This document shows positions 1 to 4,915 of a DNA stretch of 10,805 nucleotides, one piece after another. This DNA is from Candidatus Eiseniibacteriota bacterium (GTDB taxonomy: Bacteria > Joyebacterota > Joyebacteria > Joyebacterales > Joyebacteraceae), in assembly GCA_030639555.1 (NCBI GenBank), contig DAOWCM010000051.1:1-10805 (forward strand), given 5' to 3'. A program made the position numbers and the translations under genes. Position 1 is the stretch's first letter, and the number at the start of each line of letters is the position of its first letter. The notes under the pieces were generated by a model. It was not told where the DNA came from and ran no database searches. It saw only the letters and a list, made by a program, of their open reading frames with translations.

Positions 1-485
1 CCCGTGCCGTCCCGGATGATGATGACGAGACCGGAAAGGCTGCCGCTGCAGAACTCGCCCTCGTCAAGCACGCCGTCGTTGTCCAGGTCCTGAACCTGAA
101 TCTCAACGGAGCAGATGCCGTTCATGACGCCGCCGTTCGTGTCGTCGATGATCGACAGGGCGTTCATGTCGGGTGCACCGTGCTGCACGTCGAAGTAGCC
201 CTTCCAGAAGCTCGGATTGCCGGGCGTGTAGTTCGGCGCGTAGTACGTGTTCCAGATGTGGGTGTACCGGTCGGGCGGGTCGGTGGGCCAACCGTCGTCC
301 GGGATTGTGATCGCCCACGAACCGTCAACAATGTCGCCGCCGGGATCCATGGCGCCGCCGAAGACCACGGGGCTGTCCATGAAGTCGCCGGTTCCTGCGC
401 CGTAGAACCAAATAAACGTGGTTTCCTGGCCGTAGGCCGCGGTAGCAAGAGCCGCAACAGCCAAAACTATCAGAAGTGCGCGCAT
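1..485 (-). CDS. Secreted protein of unknown function with EF-hand-type loop (3' end beyond window)
   Basis: I do not recognise the family. The frame stays open from an ATG at 485 to the left edge, giving about 161 residues without a stop, so the C-terminus is missing. The N-terminus is a clear signal peptide: MRALL, then a hydrophobic stretch, then an Ala-rich end before GQETTF. An AGGAGAGG SD lies just upstream of the ATG. The mature part aligns along its whole visible length with the product of 565..1227: both have G-x-G-x-x-M-x-SPVV, an xxWP element, a YIW/HIW-x-T segment and a W-x-G-x-FD segment. Residues 133-144 read DLDNDGVLDEGE, a full EF-hand/dockerin-type loop with Asp at 1, 3, 5 and 9, Gly at 6 and Glu at 12. 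Calcium binding is inferred. The gene lies 79 bases downstream of its paralog and is probably cotranscribed with it. Confidence 0.85.
   Translation of the reverse strand, partial: MRALLIVLAVAALATAAYGQETTFIWFYGAGTGDFMDSPVVFGGAMDPGGDIVDGSWAITIPDDGWPTDPPDRYTHIWNTYYAPNYTPGNPSFWKGYFDVQHGAPDMNALSIIDDTNGGVMNGICSVEIQVQDLDNDGVLDEGEFCSGSLSGLVIIIRDGT
54..89 (-). other. EF-hand/dockerin-like calcium-binding loop
   Basis: These 36 bases encode DLDNDGVLDEGE. This fits D-x-D-x-D-G-x-x-D-x-x-E, the consensus of a canonical EF-hand loop. The helices flanking a true EF-hand are not evident; the next residues, FCSGSLSGL, look like beta structure, so an isolated or dockerin-like calcium loop is more likely than a paired EF-hand. 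Confidence 0.6.
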
Positions 486-564
486 CGTCCTCTCCTTTGG
501 CCTCGCCCTTTCGGGCTGTTACTCGAACACTCTCGTTATTGCCTGTATCGGTTTCGCCGCCCGC
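486..564 (-). other. Intergenic leader between the two paralogs, with GNRA hairpin
   Basis: Read on the minus strand, this gap holds GAGTAACA (517-524), then GCCCGAAAGGGC (505-516), which can form a 4-bp stem closed by a GAAA tetraloop, then the SD AGGAGAGG. The octamer GAGTAACA and the AAAGGAGA-type SD recur at nearly the same distance in front of the upstream paralog (1255-1262), so the leader appears to have been duplicated along with the gene. The hairpin has no T-run after it and is not a convincing terminator, so readthrough from 565..1227 is plausible. Confidence 0.45.
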
Positions 565-1227
565 CTACTGGAACAGCGCCTTCACCGCGCCCCAGGTTGT
601 CTCCTCCACAGGACTGGGGCAAGTGTAGGTCTGGAGCTGTCCGACTATCTGCAGGTCGTCGTCCATCGGCGGGTTGTGGAAGTTGAAGTTGCCCGAGCTG
701 ACCGAACCGTGCCCGCACGTTTCTTCGAAGTAGCCCTCGCCGAGATCCGGATTCACGCTGAGCGTCGCGCTCAGGTTCAGGTTGTGATGCTTCTCCTGCT
801 GTGACAGTATCTCGTCCGCGTACCAGTCCCGAACGAGAATCGAGAACGTGATGTCACCCTCGATCGCGCCGGCGGGAGAGATGGTGTCGAACCGGAAGTG
901 CGGAGGCGCCATCAGTGTCACGCCATCGAAGTGCCCGGTCCAACTCTCCGCGCCCCACGTATCGATGTAGTTGTCGGCGAAGAACGTTTCCCAGATGTAG
1001 TCGAACCTCGCGGTGCTGTCTGCCGGGTCGGGCCACATGGAGTCGACGAGCGAGATCTCCCACGTGCCCACGAGACCGAACATGAAGTTCCCGCTGTAGA
1101 CAACGGGACTCTTCATCAGACTGCCGACCCCCTGCATGCCGATCATGTACGAATCGTCGGCTGCGGCGGTCTGCACAACGAGGAGCGCGAACGCCAGCAC
1201 AACAGCTGCAAACGTTAGCCTTTTCAT
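565..1227 (-). CDS. Secreted protein of unknown function, tandem paralog
   Basis: This is a 220-residue protein of a family I do not recognise. Residues 1-23 form a standard signal peptide (MKRLT, a hydrophobic core, then TAAA before DDSYM), so the product is exported. The mature part is rich in aromatic residues and probably all-beta. It aligns with the product of 1..485 through SLMKSPVVYSGN, MWPDPAD, YIWETFF and W-x-GHFDG. The position of the neighbour's EF-hand loop reads DWYADEILSQQE here, keeping Asp1, Asp5 and Glu12 but losing Asp3 and Gly6. Two or three Cys near the C-terminus (TCGHG, YTCPSP) could form a disulfide. The protein ends in ETTWGAVKALFQ, a short amphipathic tail set off by a Pro/Glu-containing linker. 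An AAAGGAGA SD supports the ATG at 1227. A promoter candidate lies at 1473-1501, implying a leader of roughly 240 bases. Confidence 0.85.
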   Translation of the reverse strand: MKRLTFAAVVLAFALLVVQTAAADDSYMIGMQGVGSLMKSPVVYSGNFMFGLVGTWEISLVDSMWPDPADSTARFDYIWETFFADNYIDTWGAESWTGHFDGVTLMAPPHFRFDTISPAGAIEGDITFSILVRDWYADEILSQQEKHHNLNLSATLSVNPDLGEGYFEETCGHGSVSSGNFNFHNPPMDDDLQIVGQLQTYTCPSPVEETTWGAVKALFQ

Positions 1228-1254
1228 GCCGTCCGTCTCCTTTCCCTCTTGCTG

Positions 1255-1262
1255 TGTTACTC
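1255..1262 (-). promoter_or_regulatory. Leader octamer shared with downstream paralog
   Basis: GAGTAACA on the minus strand starts 28 bases upstream of the ATG at 1227. The identical octamer at 517-524 lies 32 bases upstream of the ATG at 485. Its position suggests a 5' UTR element copied with the gene; any regulatory role is speculative. Confidence 0.35.
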
Positions 1263-1472
1263 TTTACTCTCTACTTCAAGTCCACCAGTTAGCTGAGTGT
1301 TGTTCCACCACCAAGCGCTGCTGCATCACCAGCTGATGCGGATGCACGGTGAAAGTGCCGGCCCCCGACTCGACACCTGCACACACTTGCCACCCGCGCT
1401 CTTGTGAGCTCAGGCGACATATACGATCACGCTTGCGTTTACTTGGCGGCAGGCTCCCGCAGTTCAACTAGT

Positions 1473-1501
1473 AGTGTATAACAACCCCGCCTTAGGGTCA
1501 A
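1473..1501 (-). promoter_or_regulatory. Sigma70-like promoter candidate for the secreted paralog pair
   Basis: On the minus strand, TTGACC (1496-1501) is followed after 17 bases by TACACT (1473-1478). The -35 is a 5/6 match and the -10 a 4/6 match to TTGACA/TATAAT, with an A-rich stretch (GAAAAACTCA) just upstream. It is the best promoter in the AT-richer part of the gap. Transcription would begin near 1466, leaving a leader of about 240 bases before the ATG at 1227. Confidence 0.5.
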
Positions 1502-1667
1502 TGAGTTTTTCGTACAAAGCGCACATGTTGAGATAAGTTGAGCAGGAAGTCAGACGGTGCTTTCCTGTCTCGTCCCGGTGTGGAAGGTATTCAGCCCAAT
1601 TGCCCCATATCGCCGTAACATCGCTTTGGCGCTGCTCACGCAGAGCATGGGGCTTGGCATGCTTGCT

Positions 1668-1695
1668 TTGTGTCGCGGCCTGTTTCCGCTAGGAT
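1668..1695 (+). promoter_or_regulatory. Weak promoter candidate for the glycosyltransferase gene
   Basis: TTGTGT (1668-1673), a 16-base spacer and TAGGAT (1690-1695) give a weak sigma70-type match. It is placed sensibly, about 100 bases before the TTG start and just before the hairpin at 1701-1721. In GC-rich DNA such matches can arise by chance. Confidence 0.25.
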
Positions 1696-1700
1696 AGATT

Positions 1701-1721
1701 TCGCGTCCGCTCCGGACGCGA
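1701..1721 (+). repeat. Perfect 9-bp inverted repeat in the glycosyltransferase leader
   Basis: TCGCGTCCG and CGGACGCGA are separated by CTC, giving a 9-bp perfect stem with a 3-base loop. Part of the right arm (GCGGACG) is repeated immediately after it. No T-run follows on either strand, so it does not look like an intrinsic terminator. Its position just downstream of the candidate -10 would suit an operator or an mRNA 5' hairpin. Confidence 0.5.
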
Positions 1722-1784
1722 GCGGACGTGGGTAAGCAGTCTGGACGAGGTGCCATCACGATGCCGTGAGCGGGCCTCAGAGAC

Positions 1785-1790
1785 GGAGGT
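1785..1790 (+). promoter_or_regulatory. Ribosome binding site that fixes a TTG start
   Basis: GGAGGT lies four to five bases before the TTG at 1794. The in-frame ATG at 1761 is followed at once by a stop (ATG CCG TGA), and the first internal Met comes after the first membrane segment. The SD therefore decides in favour of the TTG. Confidence 0.8.
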
Positions 1791-1793
1791 CCA

Positions 1794-3878
1794 TTGGACC
1801 CGAAACGTGATCCGGAGATCCGGAAGAGACTGCTTCTGAGGGCGGGAGTCATCTTCGCGGTGGCGTGGGCGCTTCGGTTCGTCTACGTGCTCCACCTGCG
1901 CGGGAGCCCGCTCGCGGACTTCCCGGTACTGGATGAGCTGTACCACGTGGAGTGGGCCAGGGCGCTCGCGGCGGGCGACTGGCTGGGGAGCACCGTGTTC
2001 TTCAGGGCGCCGCTCTATCCGTACCTTCTTGGTGCCGTCTTCTCGGTGCTCGGGGAGAGCCTGCAGGCGGCGCGCCTGGTGCAGGCGACCTGCACGGCCC
2101 TGACTCCGGTCGCCGTCTACTTTCTCGGCAGGCGCATGTTCGGTGAGAGGGAGGCGGTGCTGGGGTCGGCGGTCGCCGCTCTCTATCCGCTGTTCGTTTA
2201 CTTCAGCAACGAGCTGCTCATTGTTTCGCTGGTAGTGCTCCTCGACGTCCTGTTGATGAGCGCGCTTCTCCGCGCGGACGAGTCACCGAGCCGCGGACGC
2301 TGGTTCGCGGCCGGAGCCGTGATGGGGATATCTGCCATCGCGCGGCCCAGTGTTCTCGTGTTCCTGCCGGCGCTGTTCTGCTGGATGTGGTGGCGGGCAC
2401 GAAGCGCCTCCGGCGAAGCCCGCGCATCGGTGCGGCTCCTGGCGCCGTCAGCGGCGTTCAAGGTGGGGGCCGCGCGGTTCGCGGTCGTGCTGCTTGGTGT
2501 CGCTGCGGCAGTTCTTCCCGTGACGCTGCGGAACTACGTCGTTGAGAGGGACTTCGTTCCCATCGCCTCTCAGGGCGGCATCAACTTCTTCATCGGGAAC
2601 AACTCCACGTCGGACGGCGCGTCGGCTGTGCTGCCCGTGCTCGGGGAGTCGTGGGAGAACGAGGACGCCGTCCGCGTGGCGGAATTCCACCGGGGACGCG
2701 ATCTGAAGCCGAGTGAGGTGTCGGACTTCTGGTACGAGAGAGGAAGGGAATTCCTTCTTGGAAACCCCGGGGCCGCCACCGGGCTCTACGTCCGGAAGTT
2801 CGTGCTCTTCTGGGACAGTTTTGAGCTGGCCAACAACAAGGACATCTACTTCTTCGGTGGTATGTCACCGGTGTTCCGCTGGCTCAGGTGGCTCAACTTC
2901 GGGATCATGGCGCCGCTGGCCGTGCTCGGCATGTTCTTCACCGTACGGAGGAACAAGGCAGCCATGCTCGCCGCGCTCTTCATTCTGTCCTACATGGCGG
3001 GCGTTCTCCTGTTCTTCGTCAACGCCCGCTTCAGGCTGCCCATCGTTCCGTTTCTCATCCTGTTCGCGGCGACGGCCGTTCTCAGGTTGTGCGAACTCGC
3101 AGCGCGAGGCAAGGTGAAGGAACTCCTCTTGGCGCTCCTGGCGCTCGCCGGGATCGGGCTCTTTGTGAACCACGACTTCTACAACACGCACGCTGGAGAC
3201 CGCGCTCAGACGCACATGACCCTCGGGCGGGCCAGTGCGGCGCAAGGGATGCACGAGGATGCTGTGAGGGAGTATCAGCGCGCCATAGAGATATCCCCCG
3301 GGTACGCGAAGGCGTACAACAGTATGGGCCTGGCGCTCGAGGAACTTGGTCGTGGCGACGAGGCCCTCTCCGCGTATCTCTCGTCGGCCGAGAAGGACTC
3401 GAGCCTCGCGTCTGTCAGGAACAACATCGGGAGCTTCCTGCTCGGACGGGGAGAGGTCGCGGAGGCGATGGCGTGGCTCGAGGAGGCGATCGCGCTCGAC
3501 CAGTACATGGAGCAGGCGCACATGAACCTAAGCATGGTGCTGGCGCAGGAGGGCGACCTCGCGCGCGCGGAGTACCACCTCAAGTGCGCGGTGACGGCCG
3601 ACCCCCGGTTCAAGGAGGCGTGGGACGCGCTCGGCAGGGTGTTCGAAGAGACCGGGAGGTTCCCGGAGGCGGCCGGAGCGTACGCTCGTGCTGTCGAGGT
3701 AGACCCGACGTACGCGCAGGCGCGGCATGACCTCGGTGTTGTCCTCGCTATGGCGGGGCGCTACGAAGAGGCGCTGCGCGAACTGGAGGAGGCCAGGCGC
3801 CTGAGCCCGAACGACCCCGGCATCGCGGCGAACCTGGCCCGTCTGCGGGAGCTCATGGCTGCTCGCCGCGGCGGCTAG
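1794..3878 (+). CDS. GT-C glycosyltransferase (GT39/PMT_2 type) with C-terminal TPR domain
   Basis: This 694-residue integral membrane protein has two parts. Residues 1-460 look like a family 39/ArnT-like GT-C enzyme. The first membrane helix is at about 15-35, followed by an outer loop with the acidic pair D47-E48 (VLDELYH) expected to serve catalysis. R71-A-P-L-Y-P matches the family's R-x-P-L-Y-P element, about ten further helices follow, and the NARFRLPIVPF segment at 410-420 is typical of the last helices. Such enzymes take a sugar from a polyprenyl-phosphate carrier on the outer face of the inner membrane; donor and acceptor are unknown here. Residues 471-674 form six consecutive 34-residue TPRs plus a trailing helix, a protein-interaction module. 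The start is TTG with a strong SD. The gene stands alone on its strand and converges with the HEAT gene. Confidence 0.88.
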   Translation: MDPKRDPEIRKRLLLRAGVIFAVAWALRFVYVLHLRGSPLADFPVLDELYHVEWARALAAGDWLGSTVFFRAPLYPYLLGAVFSVLGESLQAARLVQATCTALTPVAVYFLGRRMFGEREAVLGSAVAALYPLFVYFSNELLIVSLVVLLDVLLMSALLRADESPSRGRWFAAGAVMGISAIARPSVLVFLPALFCWMWWRARSASGEARASVRLLAPSAAFKVGAARFAVVLLGVAAAVLPVTLRNYVVERDFVPIASQGGINFFIGNNSTSDGASAVLPVLGESWENEDAVRVAEFHRGRDLKPSEVSDFWYERGREFLLGNPGAATGLYVRKFVLFWDSFELANNKDIYFFGGMSPVFRWLRWLNFGIMAPLAVLGMFFTVRRNKAAMLAALFILSYMAGVLLFFVNARFRLPIVPFLILFAATAVLRLCELAARGKVKELLLALLALAGIGLFVNHDFYNTHAGDRAQTHMTLGRASAAQGMHEDAVREYQRAIEISPGYAKAYNSMGLALEELGRGDEALSAYLSSAEKDSSLASVRNNIGSFLLGRGEVAEAMAWLEEAIALDQYMEQAHMNLSMVLAQEGDLARAEYHLKCAVTADPRFKEAWDALGRVFEETGRFPEAAGAYARAVEVDPTYAQARHDLGVVLAMAGRYEEALRELEEARRLSPNDPGIAANLARLRELMAARRGG
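3204..3815 (+). other. Six tandem TPRs (residues 471-674)
   Basis: There are six gap-free 34-residue units beginning at residues 471, 505, 539, 573, 607 and 641. Each has the TPR pattern: a small residue (mostly Gly) at position 8, usually Gly or Glu around 15, Ala at 20, and Pro or an equivalent near 32 in most units. A half-unit helix (about 675-694) caps the array. The TPRs follow directly after the last hydrophobic helix (443-458), so they are tethered at the membrane; which side depends on the helix count, which I cannot settle by eye. Confidence 0.9.
3875..3878. other. Shared palindromic stop codons (CTAG) of convergent genes
   Basis: CTAG supplies TAG on the plus strand for the glycosyltransferase (3876-3878) and TAG on the minus strand for the HEAT gene (3875-3877). 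The two coding regions overlap by four bases, leaving no intergenic space for a terminator. Transcripts from each side must run into the opposing gene or end inside coding sequence. Confidence 0.95.
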
Positions 3879-4915
3879 CGGTCTTCTGAGTCGAGTGCGG
3901 CGGCGGCCGATGCGACGACGAACGGATGGGGGTCCGAAGCGACAAGACGCTCCAGCGCTCGGCGGCCGCGCCTGTCTGCTCCGATCGTCCCGATGGCGGC
4001 TGCGGCGTGCGCCCGCACGGCCCAGTCGGGGTCCTGCAGAGCTCTCACCAGCGGCTTGAGGGTCTTCCGAGAGCCGACTTTGCCTATGGCCCTGAGTGCC
4101 ATCAACCGAGCGTCGATCGCGTCGCCCTCACCGATCTCGAACAGAAGCGGCAGCGCCGTCTCGCCGATGCGGGCAAGCGCGTCGGCCGAGCTGTATCTCA
4201 CCGCGTAGTTGGGATCCCCGAGGGCGCGCGCGAGCGATTCGATGACGTCCGTGTCGAGGGCCGCGGCCGCGTCGGGGTCCGGCGCCTCGTCGTCACGGGC
4301 GCGTACCGCAACGCGCCTCAGGCCGACCGCGGCGCTCTTCCTGACCACCTCGTTCTCGTCCGTCAGAAGCGAAACGAGAGGATGAACTGTCTCGGCCGTG
4401 CCGATTCTGCCGAGCGCTCCGCCGACGGCCCCGCGCAGCTTCCAGTCACGATGGTCGTGGACGGAGGCGAGCGGGTCGACCGCGCACGTCTCACCGATCC
4501 TGCCCAGCACTGCCGCCGCCAGCCTGGCGCCGCGCGTCGTCTCAGTTCTCCCGGCCTCGAAAAGGAATGCCTCGATAACCGGCTCGGCCGCCGCCGGGCC
4601 TATCCTCACAAGGATGTCCTCCAGCGCGTGCCGCTCCCTCGCGTCGTCCGTGTCGAGCCGCGTGACGAGGTAGGGGAGGGACTCCTCATGGTTCGACACC
4701 AGGATGCGCCGGGACGGCTCGCGCATGTGTTCGAACTGGAGTGCCGACGAGGACGCCCGCAGAAACAGCTCCACGGGCGTGAGCTCCGCGAGCACGGCCG
4801 TGTCGGACTCCGCGAGTTCTGTGGCAACCTCCACAGCCACTTCCTGAGAGGCGGCAGGGCCGGCCGTCGAAACGCAGTGCAGCAGCAGAAGAAGAACGGT
4901 GCAGGACGTTCTCAT
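3875..4915 (-). CDS. Secreted HEAT-repeat protein
   Basis: The product is 346 residues. Residues 1-23 look like a signal peptide (MRTSC, a run of leucines, then PAAS before QEVAV). Cys14 sits in LLHC, which is a poor lipobox, so type I cleavage and a periplasmic or extracellular location are favoured. From about residue 75 to the end there are roughly eight helical repeats of 30-34 residues of HEAT/PBS-lyase type. Their recurrent pattern is PLV-x-x-L-x-D-x-x-x-x-VR-x-x-A-A-x-A-L-G-x-I-G (for example around 143-173, 174-205, 222-252 and 284-314). There is an acidic insertion at 207-222. HEAT solenoids bind proteins; no catalytic residues are seen. The ATG overlaps the upstream gene's TGA, and a strong SD lies inside that gene, so translation is coupled. 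It is the last gene of the operon. Confidence 0.85.
   Translation of the reverse strand: MRTSCTVLLLLLHCVSTAGPAASQEVAVEVATELAESDTAVLAELTPVELFLRASSSALQFEHMREPSRRILVSNHEESLPYLVTRLDTDDARERHALEDILVRIGPAAAEPVIEAFLFEAGRTETTRGARLAAAVLGRIGETCAVDPLASVHDHRDWKLRGAVGGALGRIGTAETVHPLVSLLTDENEVVRKSAAVGLRRVAVRARDDEAPDPDAAAALDTDVIESLARALGDPNYAVRYSSADALARIGETALPLLFEIGEGDAIDARLMALRAIGKVGSRKTLKPLVRALQDPDWAVRAHAAAAIGTIGADRRGRRALERLVASDPHPFVVASAAAALDSEDR

Larger units (their letters stand above)
1228..1793. other. Divergent intergenic region between paralog pair and glycosyltransferase
   Basis: This is a 566-base stretch with no credible gene. Its middle (about 1470-1550) is noticeably more AT-rich than the flanking genes. 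It contains a minus-strand promoter candidate (1473-1501), a weaker plus-strand one (1668-1695), a 9-bp perfect hairpin (1701-1721), and small inverted repeats such as GCATCA/TGATGC (1323-1339) and GCCCCAT/ATGGGGC (1602-1608 and 1647-1653). Short ORFs here lack SD sequences and protein-like composition. I see no tRNA or recognisable riboswitch. Confidence 0.6.

Noticed and set aside
180..686. A 168-codon plus-strand open frame spanning the gap between the paralogs
   Set aside because: It crosses the antisense of both secreted genes and has low-complexity shadow composition; the minus-strand frames align with each other.
1276..1467. A 63-codon minus-strand ORF in the intergenic leader
   Set aside because: It begins with TTG right at the predicted transcript start, has no SD, and does not look like a protein.
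1550..1852. A 100-codon minus-strand ORF overlapping the glycosyltransferase start
   Set aside because: It overlaps a well-supported gene, has no SD and shows shadow-like composition.
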